Assembly (NCBI GenBank): GCA_003049465.1
Contig: PYSS01000110.1
Location: 1 to 64,000 of the forward strand
Origin: Magnaporthiopsis rhizophila
Taxonomy: Eukaryota; Ascomycota; Sordariomycetes; Magnaporthales; Magnaporthaceae
DNA: 64,000 nt
Direction of reading: 5' to 3'
In this document: piece after piece, positions 9,616 to 21,800 of the stretch
How the letters are laid out: the number at the start of each line of letters is the position of its first letter
How positions within the stretch are numbered: position 1 is the stretch's first letter
Translations under genes and position numbers: made by a program
The notes under the pieces: generated by a model
The model's input: only the letters and a program-made list of their open reading frames with translations
Databases searched by the model: none
Told to the model about the DNA's origin: nothing

Positions 9616-10899
9616 ATGTCCTCAGCTGCGGCACCACCGCCCGCACCATCCCCGTCGTCGTCGTCGGTGGCGACGGCGGCGGTTGCTGCATCGGCCGCCA
9701 TGACAGGGACGACGTCCTCGTCGGCAACCTCATCGCGTGGTACTACCAGCGCCTCTTCGCCGCCCGCGCCGTCGACCGCCTCCTCCGCCTTCTCCGCCCC
9801 GGCCCGGTGGCCACCGTTCGGCGGACGCACCGCCGCCCCCGCAACCGTGACACCGAGCGGGGCCGTGGCAACCATGATTGCGCCTCGGGGCGGCAGCGGC
9901 GGTCCAGGGGCACCAAACAGGCAACGCACGGAGCCGTCAGGGGCAGTAGGGGCTGGCGACGTCGCCACCGCCGGCATGTCAAGAAGGCAGCTGAATCCGA
10001 CCCTCCCATCGCTACGGCAGAACAGCACCAACAGCACCGGAAACGGTAGCGGCGGCGGGGGCAGCCGTGGCGCCGCCGCCGCCGCCGCCGCCGCCACCGC
10101 TACCGGCGAGGGCGACCGCAGCAACGTCGCCGAGGCGCGCGCGGCGCTCGAGGCGTCCATGGCCAATATCCTGGACCGGGAGCTGGTGCCGCGCGCACAG
10201 GCGCTGCACGCCGGCGAGCGCGTCATCACGCGGCAGCAGGCCGACGTGGCGCGCGCCACGGCGTCGCTGCGCCAAACCAATTCGCAGCTCTCCCGCGTGG
10301 TCGAAGACACCACCTGGAAGCTGCGCGAGCTCGGCCACCTTCAGAACTGGACCGAGATGATGGAGCGCCGCTTCCTCACCGTCGAGGAGACTTTGCGCCT
10401 GGTCAGGGGGGGCGGGGACGGGGACGGCAGCGACGGCGAGAAGGAGAGCTGCAGCAGCTGCAGGTGCTCCGAGTGCTGCTCCGACTGCGGCAGGAGCTCC
10501 TGGGACGGCAGCGACGCCGGCGGTGGCAGTGGCGAGCGGGGCAGTGGTTCAGCAGACGACGGCGGCCCTGTTGTCGACGGCAGGAGGGACACGAGCATGG
10601 GCAAGGTTGGCGAATCTTCTGCTGCCTTCTGCCCCGGTACAGTTTCCGCAGGCGCACCCGCCTCCAGCCAGGCTGGACCTTCATCCTCTGGCGCCGTGTC
10701 TGAGCCGTCTACACAGGCGACCATGGAAGCTGGCGTGCCAACGTCGGTACATGCGAGCATGACAGCCGGTGCCTGCCAAGCATCTTCCCCGTCGGCCAAC
10801 GTCCTCGACGTAGACCCGTCCCAGGTGCCGCTGCCTGCGGAAACCGACAGCCTTTTCGAACATGACGGCATGGCCACAGGAGACAGGCCGGCTTTTTAA
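9616..10899 (+). CDS. BLOC-1 subunit 1 (GCN5L1/BLOS1)-like protein with long C-terminal extension
   Basis: Intronless, 427 aa. Residues 1-165 are Ser/Ala/Thr/Gly-rich and presumably disordered. Residues about 170-262 resemble the GCN5L1/BLOC1S1 family: an all-helical stretch ending with VEDTTWKLRELGHLQNWTEM, comparable to the family's conserved 'lnsalKEiGDveNWa' region. BLOC-1 acts in endosome and lysosome-related organelle traffic. Family members are usually about 110-150 aa, so both flanks are extra. Residues about 279-294 form a Cys-rich cluster, CSSCRCSECCSDCG, followed by an acidic, Ser-rich tail. Missed introns are possible but no strong donor was seen. The family call rests on one short domain. 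Confidence 0.65.
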   Translation: MSSAAAPPPAPSPSSSSVATAAVAASAAMTGTTSSSATSSRGTTSASSPPAPSTASSAFSAPARWPPFGGRTAAPATVTPSGAVATMIAPRGGSGGPGAPNRQRTEPSGAVGAGDVATAGMSRRQLNPTLPSLRQNSTNSTGNGSGGGGSRGAAAAAAAATATGEGDRSNVAEARAALEASMANILDRELVPRAQALHAGERVITRQQADVARATASLRQTNSQLSRVVEDTTWKLRELGHLQNWTEMMERRFLTVEETLRLVRGGGDGDGSDGEKESCSSCRCSECCSDCGRSSWDGSDAGGGSGERGSGSADDGGPVVDGRRDTSMGKVGESSAAFCPGTVSAGAPASSQAGPSSSGAVSEPSTQATMEAGVPTSVHASMTAGACQASSPSANVLDVDPSQVPLPAETDSLFEHDGMATGDRPAF

Positions 10900-11267
10900 G
10901 ACATGGCTGGCGTGGATGTCCGAGTCTCCAACACCACTCCCATTTTCTTCTTGTACTCGCATCTTTTTTCTCTCGCACGACAGATGATGTATGACTTGAA
11001 ATGATACACCAGGATGTCGACCAAGGGGCTTGCTTTGCTTGTGTTTCTACACAATTGTAATTATTTCGTAAACAGCAGTGTACTTTTGGAGATATCGGCA
11101 TGTGCCTTGCCACCCTTATTCCCGCTGATGATAGAAATAGCAGAGCGATTGCCGTTCACGAGGCAGAGTAGTAGCTACAGGTCCCTGGAGTGGCCGCAGG
11201 ACCAGAAAATTGTCGTGCAGAACGACAAAAGCCAGACGGAAAACCCTAGGTAACAAGCCAAGGGGGC
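10900..11267. other. Short convergent intergenic region
   Basis: 3' flanks of the BLOC-1-like gene (+) and of the Tsc13 gene (-). Nothing else visible. Confidence 0.5.
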
Positions 11268-12334
11268 TTAGACCAGACCAGGAAGCATAGTGTAGCGCTT
11301 CTTCTTGTACTTGTCGGGGAAGAGTTGCCTCAGCTCCTTCTCCTTGCCCCGCGACCACATGCGCATGTACAAGGATCCCAAGAAGATGGTCAGAACAACG
11401 GCCCAGCTGCGAGACACAATAATCATGCCGACCCAGGCGATGATCTCGAACATGTAGTTGGGACAGGTGACGAGGCTGCTGCCCACGCAAGACGGGATGC
11501 CCTTGCCCGTAGTGCCCCGGGCGCGGAGGCTGGCCAGGTGCAGGTGGACGACGCCGTTGAGGACCTCGCCGTAGGCGAAGATGGCCATGCCGAGATGATC
11601 CAGCGGAATCAGGTCCTCGCGGACGATGTTGAAGACGGGCACGAAGCCCAGAAGCTGGTAGCCGGCGGGGGCGTAGATGACGAGGCTGCACAGCAGGCCG
11701 CCGCCCAGCCAGTAGAGCGCGCTGTTGCGGAACAGGTTCCAGGCCGGCATCGTGTTGGCGGCGAACCTGTGGACGAATATGGTCTCGACCTCGCGCTTGA
11801 GGAAGTGCAGCAGGAAGAGCGCAAAGCACGCCCACTGCGTCGTCGTCATGGGCGGGATGTCCCCCACCTTGGCGCCGGGGTATGTGCCCGTCAGAGGGTA
11901 GATGTACTGGCGGGCCGTCGCGAACAGGGCGTGGAACAAGATGGGCCCGAGGTACTCGATCACGAAGACGGTGCGCCAGGCGATTTGCGGGCCTGTTTTG
12001 TTTTTTTGGCCCTTGGTCAGTGTCCGCGGTGAGGAGAAGGGGGAAATGCGGTTATAGTAGGGGCGGGCATACCGAGATCCTTGACCAACATCTCGCCGGC
12101 CGACACGACATTTTCGCAGTCCTTGATCAGTGCCTTGCGGTCCTTCAGCGTCTTGTTCGTCGTGGGGTCGTAGAGACCGAGCCGGTTGAAGTCCGAAACC
12201 TTGGCCTGCTTCGCGATGGCCTTTTTGGCATCCTCGACCGTGGCATTGAGCGAAAGCTCGATCGACTCAGGCAGTCGCTTAATACCCTGCTTCTTGGACC
12301 GGCTCCGTAGCCGGACCGAGATTGTGCCTGCCAT
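11268..12334 (-). CDS. tsc13: Very-long-chain enoyl-CoA reductase Tsc13
   Basis: Two exons, 12334-12073 and 11992-11268, joined at G|GPQIAWRTVFVIEYLGP, give 328 aa. Residues 1-80 are a ubiquitin-like domain (MAGTISVRLRSRSKKQG...), as in the Tsc13/TECR family. The rest is a polytopic steroid 5-alpha-reductase-type C-terminal domain with several hydrophobic segments, the family block around CPNYMFEIIAW, and a basic C-terminus KYKKKRYTM that could keep it in the ER. The enzyme performs the last reduction step of very-long-chain fatty acid elongation, supplying sphingolipids. Length matches yeast Tsc13 (about 310 aa). An upstream in-frame Met at 12538 exists but encodes nothing like the family, so 12334 was chosen. 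Confidence 0.93.
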
Positions 12335-13621
12335 CCTTTTTTTTTTCTTTCCCGTCTTCAAGCGGATGAGGTAGTCCCGAGATTCCTCGAGGTAGAGCTG
12401 GAGGTAATTGACTCTGCTTTCCAGGAGACACGAGCCGGTCGGGTTGGGAATCGCACCCAAAAAGCGGATGGAGGCCGTCGTTGGAGCGAAAAGGAATTTG
12501 AAAATTGCGCCGTAAAAGCCAGCTTGTCGACCCCCCAACGGAATTTGATGGGGCTCGAATTGGATGCCCTTGACGAGCGCCCAATTACAGCGCTGGGGAC
12601 CCTGTTAGTGGAACGCTTAGCCGCAAAACCTTATCCCGACTGCTGGAACAACGCCAGCCTAGGGGTCAGATCTTCACCAATGGCAGCTCACCAAGGGCCG
12701 CCTAAATACAAAGATGAAGATTGAGAGGCACTCGGTTCGGAGGGAGATGGTCAAGCGCGTCAAGCCTCGGGCCTAGTCTTGGAGTTTCTTTTAAGTCGCG
12801 AGCAGAATCCTTACCTAGTGTTGGGGATTGTGCGTTGCGATGCTTCGCGCGGTCTCCCAGTTGCGTGGCATTGTTGTATGAGCGGTTCATGATGCTCTGG
12901 GTAGATTCCGCATATTTCTATGGCCGGGTGTGCTGCTATAGAAGAACGTGTAAACAGTTCATTTCTAGAGCGCGCTCGTTCGGGAGGGAGTGATGATGGT
13001 AGTTATTAAGGGCCACCACATCGAAGTCCAGAATGCCTGGCCGTTATACATGGACTAATTTGTGTCCAACGTTTATGATAATCGCCGGGCGACCTCATGT
13101 GGTGGGAATAGCAATCATTCTCGCCGCGTCGGTTACGCCGTTTGTTGCTCGCCTCAAACATAACAATCCTCGGAAGGTCGTGATGAGATCTTCCGGACGA
13201 CTGCGCCATAGTGAGGTCTCCCCGCCTCCATTGCAAAAATGGACCAGGAGCAATAGAGAAATGAATTAATACCTTGCGCTCTTTGCTGCACTGGGCCCTT
13301 GTGCTGGCTCGGTGATGTCAGGACGGTAGCGATCCCCTCTGGGACCAAGCCCACCCCACTTGTGGGGTCAAACTCGAGAGCAAACGAGCCCTGAAGTCAA
13401 CAAGCGCGCTCCCGCTTACATAACCACTTTTTCAACTGGTCTGTGCACACTCCCTTAGGGCTTGCTACCGGCGGGCGGAAAATCCGCCCAGCCCACCTCC
13501 CATAATTCCACACAAATCCGCCAGCGAACTTTTCAGGCTTCTCCCCCCATTTCGCGATATCTGACGACCACCCAGCCCACGTTTTTGATTGCAGATTCTG
13601 GTGAACATCTACATCATCAGG
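12335..13621. other. Divergent intergenic region
   Basis: Lies between the 5' ends of the Tsc13 and eS8 genes and holds both promoters and leaders. No frame has coding character. Confidence 0.45.
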
Positions 13622-13830
13622 GTACGTGTTTTTTTGGACTGGTATCGATTGAAGTACTGGCTTGGAGCGACTCGGTGCTGGATGTACCTCTGCCTTCCCA
13701 CGAACCAACTCGACCCTCAACCATCTGTTGCCCCAAAAAAAAAAAAAAAAAAAAAAAATCACCACATGCGATCGACAATTTGCTGGATAACCGGCTGACC
13801 AAGCTTCCGATTTATTTCTTTTTGGTACAG
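13622..13830 (+). other. Probable 5' UTR intron of the eS8 gene
   Basis: A good donor GTACGT at 13622 and an acceptor GGTACAG ending at 13830 lie 11 bases before the ATG at 13842. Leader introns are common in fungal ribosomal protein genes. The proposed intron carries a run of 24 A (13735-13758). Confidence 0.45.
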
Positions 13831-13841
13831 GAACCGCAATC

Positions 13842-14556
13842 ATGGGTATCTCACGAGACTCTCGCCACAAGCGCTCCGCCACCGGTGCGAAGCGCGCCCA
13901 CTACCGTGTGTTGACCCTCCGAATCGAAGACGATTTCCCCTCGTGTGCAGTGGTCGGACTCGGTTGCATCTTGCAGGCTCTGACCTAGGAGACTTTTGCG
14001 TTATACAGGCCAGAAGCGTGCCTGGGAGGCCGGCCGCCAGCCCGCCAACACCCGTATTGGCCCCAAGCGAATTCACACCGTCCGTGTCCGTGGCGGCAAC
14101 ACCAAGTACCGGGCGCTCCGCTTGGACTCTGGCAACTTCTCGTGGGGCTCCGAGGGCACCACCCGCAAGACCCGTGTCATCGGCGTCGCCTACCACCCGT
14201 CCAACAACGAGCTGGTCCGCACCAACACCCTCACCAAGAGCGCCGTCATCCAGATCGATGCGGCCCCCTTCCGCCAATGGTACGAGGCCCACTACGGCCA
14301 GGCCATTGGCCGCAGACGGCAGCAGAAGCAGGCCAAGGAGGCCGCTGAGGAGGTGAAGAAGAGCAAGAGCGTCGAGGCAAAGCAGGCCGCCCGGTTTGCC
14401 GCTCGTGGCAAGGTCGACCCCGCGCTGGAGAAGCAGTTTGAGGCCGGCCGTCTGTTCGCCGTTGTCTCGTCGAGGCCCGGTCAGTCCGGACGGTGCGACG
14501 GCTACATCCTGGAGGGCGAGGAGCTGGCTTTCTACCAGAGGAAGCTGCACAAGTAA
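13842..14556 (+). CDS. rps8: 40S ribosomal protein S8 (eS8)
   Basis: Two exons, 13842-13905 and 14009-14556, make 203 aa, against about 200 in yeast. The N-terminus MGISRDSRHKRSATGAKRAH and the following blocks RIGPKRIHTVRVRGGN, NFSWGSEG and ARVIG-type TRKTRVIGVAYHPSNNEL are diagnostic. The junction C|GC restores HYRQKRAWEAGRQ. It is a component of the small ribosomal subunit near the 18S rRNA platform side. The first intron lies 22 codons in. C-terminal residues SRPGQSGRCDGYILEG are as in other eukaryotes. Confidence 0.98.
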
Positions 14557-15863
14557 ACGAAACGAAACGATGGGCAGGGGAGATCTTGTGTGTGTGTGCG
14601 GAGGTAGAGAAATGGATGGCTTTTTTTTTTTTCCTGCTTGCTTTGGTCTCTGGTGGGTGTTCAGGTCTTGATGCGCCCCATGGTAGGTGGATTTTAAAAC
14701 GGGTTTACGGGAGGGAGTCTCTTCCAGTCTGGGTCGTCCCTCCGCAGCGACCACTGCCACCTTAGGTATTGGCCGCTTCCACAAATGCATTGCAACAGGT
14801 GGTTCTTACGGTCGGTCAATAAAATCCAGCAGTGATTTTGCAGCTGTTTCTCAACCCCGGACTCCTTCCGAGGAAGGATCTAGAAAGTTTGCTCAGAGAG
14901 TGCGACCGACAAATGTCGTGCGGTACGTACCTTCCAAGGCAAGGCTGGCCGATGTCCGCGTGGGGTGAGAGTCCGCCTTTGCCCGCGTCGTTTGTCCCGT
15001 GCGAAGTTAGCCCATCTCCCCCGGCGACGCACCGTACACTGTGTGTAGGCGGCGGGCGGAAGTGCTCTCGTAACACGCCCAGTGCCTGACCCACACCAGG
15101 CCGGGCGGGGACCTTAGCTTTGCCGTCATCCACATTACGAAATGTTGGTTGACTGACTTGAGCTCAGAGGACGCCTTCAGTTCTGACCTCTCCCTCTCTG
15201 CCTTCCTGATTTTTTTTCCCCTCCTTCTCCCGCCACACACGCTCTTTTTTCGTTTTCTTTCTTTCTGGCAGTTTCCATCTCGAAGAGCGTGCCTATTCTA
15301 ATACTGCAATTTTCGCGCGTCCTCCGCCCTCGTATTGCGGGGATAGCTGTAGCCTGGCGCCCTTGGGATCTCAATCCTGGCAATCTGCACTTGCCTGGAT
15401 CTTTTTTTTTCCCACTGCTCCGAGGCTGCCTCCAAAACCCCCCCGACCCTTCCGTCAACCACCACCATTACGCACCACCCCTCGAACCCCACCTTTGCTC
15501 AAGACAGCAACAAAAAAAACAAAAAAAACAAGACGACTTCGACGCGTCCTTTTGCACGCAGCGACGGGAGCACACAAACCTCCCACCCCGCTATCCAGCT
15601 TGGGATACAGCTTCTCACCGCTGGTGCTGGATTCCGGTGACGGTCTGAGGCAGCACTTTTCTCGCGCCACCGAGCTACCTGTCGGCGCCGATAGATCACC
15701 TCGGCCTCCCACTGCATTACACGCACACCTAGCCCCGGAGTGTCTAATCCTCAGGACACTCCGCGGAAACTGACGCAACGCTGTCGTCGTGATAGTGACC
15801 TGCAGGTAGTGGTGGGGGAGTTTCGCTTTTCATTTCTGCGGCTCGGCCGCCCCCACCTTCAAC
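14557..15863. other. Intergenic region and Tom1 promoter/leader
   Basis: Contains a T run (14622-14632) just after eS8 and long CT-rich stretches (about 15181-15276 and 15400-15540) that are typical of leaders of highly conserved fungal genes. The frame that is open from 15740 is only leader plus intron joined by chance to Tom1 exon 2. Confidence 0.5.
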
Positions 15864-18800
15864 ATGGGAAAGATAGTGAAGCCCCTGCAGCCAAAACACA
15901 GGGAGACGCTGGTAAGTTGGCATCTCGAGGCGATATTGGCCTCAACCTCTTTGCTCAAAACCCCCCATTAACCCGTCTTCTCCTCATCGCTCAGTCTCCC
16001 TGGTTGAAGGAGTTCGTCGCCAAGGTGGCAGATGCGCCGCTGCCCAAAATCCCCCAGCTCCTGGCCGAATTCCCGACGACATGGCCCTTCTCGCGCGGCG
16101 ACTTGTACCACTGGATCCCCCTCCTGAACCGGTTCGACAGCATCCTGGAGTGTTTCTGCGCGACCTACCATCTCTCTGATGGGCCGCAGGCCAGGGACTT
16201 CACCTGCGAGGTTCTGCTCAACAAGGGAGCCCCGGTCGAATACTGCGACGACAGGACATGGACGCAGGCGGATCTGCAGGCTCTTGGCTACGGCCAGGAT
16301 GGAGACAGCGCGTTGATAGTGACCATTTTAAAGTTCAGCGGCAAGCTTCTGGAACACTGCGGCAACCGGAGCGTCTACTCGTCTAGCGCGCACCTGAACG
16401 ACCTGCTCAATTCCACCTCCTTGGTTGTGCTCCGAGCGACGCTCGAGGTTGGCATGGAGCTGGCCCAGCGCTACCATGCCTCGGTCAAGCGCATGGCGCA
16501 CCCTTCCCGCCAGATCGGGGCTGCTCTGCTGGCTAGCCACTATAACATCGACCTAGACAGGGTACAACAGCTATCGCAGCCGTTCGCCAAGACGCCCATC
16601 ATCAACTTCTCTGCCGACACCATGTCTGTGACGCCGGCATCAGCGACCAAGGGGAAGGAGAAGGAGAAGGCGCAGATCCCAGCTGCTAAGAACTCGGCAT
16701 CGATGTTTGCGAATGATCTTGTCTCCCTAGCCACTTCTGAGCCACAGGACGAGGGTCGGTGGCATGGTTGGGGTGACATCAAGGTCGTTTACTACCCGAG
16801 GGCAGGCATCCAGGCGCCTCCTCCCACTCCTGCCCAACAACCCACTGTCCCCGACAGGGTTCACTCGACTCTTCCTTCTACCCCAACTCCGTTGCGTCGG
16901 AGCAGCACCATGGGCTCCGTCCAGCACAGGAGCCCACGCGCCGATCGCACGTCTGGTGAGGATGCCTCATCTCCGGTGACTCCGCACATTTCCGGCCTTG
17001 GTAACGACGAGGCCGCGAAATCCCCACAGAAGGCGTTTGAGATTCCTCAGTCGGCGGTCCTCAAGACGCCCATATACGAACTACTCTCTCGTTTCCCTGA
17101 CGATATGCCCCAGTCAGCACGTTACGAGGTTCTCAATCGGCTCAGGGTTGCCAAGGCACTCCTGGACTCACCATCTACGCGGCAGGATGCTCTGGCTGTC
17201 CGGCTTCTGGCTATAGCAAACCTTTCGTATATTCACCAGGAGGCTTATTTCCTGGAAAAGGTGCTAAGACAAGACAACGATGAGCCGCGGCGGTACCAGC
17301 TCGTGTACCAGCTAGCCGAGCTCATCCACCCTGTCCAAGACGGCCGTCCAGGCGTTCCTTTGTGGCTGCAGACCATCACCTTCCAGCTGCTGGAGGCCAT
17401 CTCACACTTCACATCCAAGCAGTCGGACGTCTTGTCGGCACTAAACGCCAACGTCAACCACGGCATCCTGCTTTACGTCATCAGAAAGGCTGTTGCTGGC
17501 ATGCGTGAGGACACCGAGGACGAGGACGACACTCAGAGGACCGAGGCTGACGACTGGCGCAACAGCCTCTTCTCCCTCACTCTGCACATGTCCGTGTCGG
17601 CTCGTCTCGGGACCGAGATGATTGGTGCTGGCATAATGGAGAACTTGGTGGAGATCCTCAACATTCGCACCCTGGTTGCCGACAGGAACCATTCCATGTC
17701 GCTTGCCTTCCTCGACGGATTGATCTACAGCTACCAAGGCGCTTTCCAGTCGTTCGTCGACGCTAAAGGTCTCGACCGGATCTCGGAGCTGACTGTCGAT
17801 ATTGTCAAGAAAGCGACCGAGATGACCAAGGCCGGCAATGGCACGCCACCTAGCCTGCGTTCTAGTGTTGTCGACTACGAGATCCCCTTCTACCAGCAGC
17901 AAACTCTGAAGTGGCTGCTTAAGTTCATCCACCACATTATGACGAGCTGGTACTCATTCGGTTCAAACACCGACCGTCTTTTGCGTAACTTGGTCGACAA
18001 CAGCGAGCTTCTCGCCAGCCTTAGCCATGTCATTGAGAACATGAGTTGCTTTGGGTCGGTTGTATGGACGAATGCCATGATCATCATCGGCGACTTCATT
18101 AACAACGACCCCACAAGCTTTGCCGCCCTGATGGAAGCTGGCCTGATTAAGAGTTTCCTTCAGAGCATCACAGGGCGCGAGGTGAAAGCTGAGCACCCAA
18201 ACGAGCGGATGAACGCCACTCCCCAAGCTGCGGACGATGATGCCGGATCTGCCGAGCCTGACGACTCCATCCTGTTCGAGCCCGATGACAGGCCTCATCC
18301 ACCGGCGCGAGAGACGCTTGAGGCGCCACGGAGCGAGCCTCTGGCGCGGGGTATCCTCCCCTCGTCGGAAGCCATGCTCGTCATCCCCACCGTCATCAAC
18401 TCCATTTCTCTAAACAACGCGGGCATGAAGATGGTGGTCTCCTCTCGCGTGATCGAGAGCTACTTTGAAATATTCGAGAGCGCCAAGCATGTTCGCTGCC
18501 TCGATACCGATCTAGATCATGCGGCAAATATCGGGAGTAGCTTCGACGAGCTTGCGCGCCACCACCCGTCTCTTCGTCCAGCCATCTCCAATGCCGTCCT
18601 GGACATGGTGGCGCGCGTGGTTCACCTAGGGAGGGAGAAGGCGGCCAAGCAGTCATGGGGTGCATCGCTGTCAGTGCCCAACCCTGCGGGTGGGTCTCTA
18701 ATTGCGGATACGTCGTTGCTGGACAAGTCAGGTCCGGCTGTGCTTCAAGGGCAGGATACCGTCATGGCCACCAGTGGGCCAGACTCGCACGACAGTCCTG

Positions 18801-21800
18801 CTCTGGGCGATGCTGAGCAGTCGGCCAAGAATTTCACCCCCTACGTGACCGCAGTTGCCAACTTCCTGTCAACGTTTACGGGCAACACGAGTCTCAAGAC
18901 AACATTTATCCACAAGGGCGGGATCGAGCTGCTGCTGGACGTGTCGGAGCTGCCCAGCCTGCCTCACGACTTCGCAGACTCAAAAGGCGCCAAGGTGCTG
19001 CAGCATGTCGTCTCGAGCCTGGTGGAGAACTGTCCGATCCTCGGCCTGCCATCCCTTCTCAAGCGCACCCAAGCGGCGGTCGACGCTCTCCAGCCATTGG
19101 TGCAGCACAAGGGGCCGCAGCTGTTCTTTGCGCCTTTTGTGCGGCCCGACCTGTCTCTGGTCACCGAATCGGGAGAGTGGGATCAGCAGGTTATCCAGCA
19201 GATTGCCCACGGAACGCAAGCTGTGAAAGCACTGCTCACCACGCAGTGCCTGGTCAAGACACTCTACAACAGTCTTCCCCAGTCTAACAGGCAGGCGATT
19301 TCATTCCCGGCTGTGAACGTGTTCGACTACTACGCTCGCCTCATCGAGACGCTGGGCCCTCTGCTCCGCGCTGTGCTGGCTCAGGAGATGGATATTGCCA
19401 AAATAGTCCCATCGCACTGGCCAAACAGCACCGCTCTGGGGGAGGAGCAGTCTGCTCCCAGTGTGGATGCCGCCGCAGGCGCCGTTGGAGGCGCTACGCT
19501 AGACAACCAGACTGCCTCCGCGGCTGAGTCGGCCGAGGCCGGCGGCGGCGCGCGGCCCACCGAGTCGCTTGCTGCATCCACGTCCACGTCCAGCAGTGGC
19601 AAGTCTGTCTCACCCGACGAGGCCAAGTCTGTCAGCTACAAGAACTACGAGGTCCTCAGGGTCCTCTTGCACGCCATGATGCCAACCTCGTATCCATTCT
19701 TCCAGGGCTTAGGCAAGGCTCTTCTTCCTCGGCGTGAGAGGGATCCTTGGACCCGGTCGCAGCATCTCTGGATCGCCGAGATGCTCGCAAAGACCATCCA
19801 GGCGAAGTGGGAGAGCAGCAAGGAACTCACTGTCAAGGACATCCACTACTCGGTGGTTATGCTGCACAGTGTCGACGAGATGCTGACCGACACTCCACGC
19901 CAGACCGACCGCGGCTCGGCCACGGTCATCATCCCCGTCCTCGTAGCCTTCAAGGATCATGGCGGCTTCGATACACTTCACGCCATGCTCCGCCAGTTTG
20001 CTGAGGTGGCTGCCAAAGAGTCGGATGCGGCGCCGTCCGACTCGAGGCCGCGGCTGGCAAAAATCGGCATGAAGAAGATTTTGGAGCTCTACCTGACAGT
20101 GGTGTCGGGGAAGAATGTCTGGGACTCGGTGCAACAAGTGAATCTTGCACAGCGCCCAGATCAGCGTCGTGACACTAGCCCAATCGGTGCCCAGCTGCTG
20201 GTCGAGCTCCGCATGTCTATCCTTCCCGTTGTCCGGGAGCTATGGGACTCGCCGCTGATCGAGAAGGCCGATGTTGGGGTGCTGAACAGAGTTGTCAATA
20301 TCCTCAAGGCTATCGCCGACGTCAGCTACGAGGCCAACGCGTACAAGAAAACCGACAAGCAGCCTCCTGCCTTGTTCAAGCGAGAAGCCGTCCCCTTTCC
20401 ATGGAACGACCACATTAGGATCACGATGCCGCTCATAGACAGGGGAGAGGACGTCGATCTCGCAAGGGAGGCCGTCTATCGCTCCTTTGGAGCGCCCGAG
20501 TGGGCCGAGGAGTACATCAAGGCCCACAAGGCCGGTATTGCAGGAACACGTAACCCGGTCCCGCCGCAGGACGCGTATCAGGAGGACGGTCCATCGGAGC
20601 CGGTAGCCCCAGAGGTTCAGGCGCCTGCCCTCACCGGACCTGTCGTGGTGGGCGGCGACCCCATGGCCGTGGACCCAGTCCCAGAGCTGGATCGGCTCGT
20701 TGCGGTCTCCGAGACGCTGAGCGAGCGACCTGCTCCGAGTGCTCCAGCCGCAAATGCTGCTGCGGAGGCTTCTAGCCGTGCTCCGGAGACCCAAGAAGCC
20801 GGCGGGGCCTCGTCAAGTTCCGCACGCCCCTCGCAGACACCATCCAAGACACCATCAACGCCCCAACCTCCCGCTGTCACAAAAGAGGACCTAGACGCGG
20901 AGCGGGCCAAGCTGCGAAAAGATCTCATCGATCGCTGTCTCGACGTCATTAGAGCGCATCCGACCTCGGTCTACGATGTTGCGGACCTCATCAGTATTAC
21001 GGTACCACTCAAGTCAGATGCGAACGAGGAGGCCCGCCAAGAAGTCGGTGAAACTTTGGCGAATGCCCTGATATCGTTCGACGCGGATGACGTAACAAGC
21101 GCTACTAGTATCGCCGCCTATGCTCATCTTCTCTCCATCCTTCTCCAAGATTCAAAGCCGTTCTTCCGGGCGTGTGTGGACACCATCAAGATGAACGTCT
21201 GCCAATACCTCTTGTTCCTGAAAACTAAGGAAGAATACCCCATTCCTCCGTGGATCCCGTACATCTTGCTCATTTTCGAGATTGTCCTGACGGATGACGA
21301 ACAGCCGCTCGACGCAAAATGGCCCGTCCCCAGCGCTGATGCCGAGACGATGCCGAAGCTGGAGTTGGTGCAGAAGGACCCCATCGTCAACCAAGATGAG
21401 CGCAGAGAGCTATTCCAGGCTGTCATGGAGATCCTGCCGCGAGCTGGAGTGAACGACATGCTAGCGATCGCTATCCTGAGGATTTTGCTGATTCTCACTC
21501 GAGACCGCGAGTTCGCCAAGGCTGCGGGCGAGAAGAAGCAGCTTCATCGTATCTTTGCGATGGCCAAGCAGCTCTCAGTGCTCGGTTCTACACGGTTCAA
21601 AGAGACAAAGATCGGCTTATATGTTATGACGATCCTGCGCCACATCGTGGAGGACGACGACACTATCCGTCAAATATTGCGCTTTGAGATCCGTGCCTTC
21701 TTCGACGCTTCTGCGCGATCATCTCGGACCCTAGAGCTCCACACCTATCTTCGGAGCCTCTCCCCTTTTTCCATGCGGTCTCCGAGGCTGTTCATCGAGG

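Noticed and set aside
11325..12032. 235-codon plus-strand frame opposite Tsc13
   Set aside because: Antisense shadow of the reductase exon.
15740..15994. N-terminal 85 codons of the long open frame running into Tom1 exon 2
   Set aside because: They are leader plus intron sequence. The true start MGKIVKP at 15864 is in another frame and joins at 15995 through a consensus intron.
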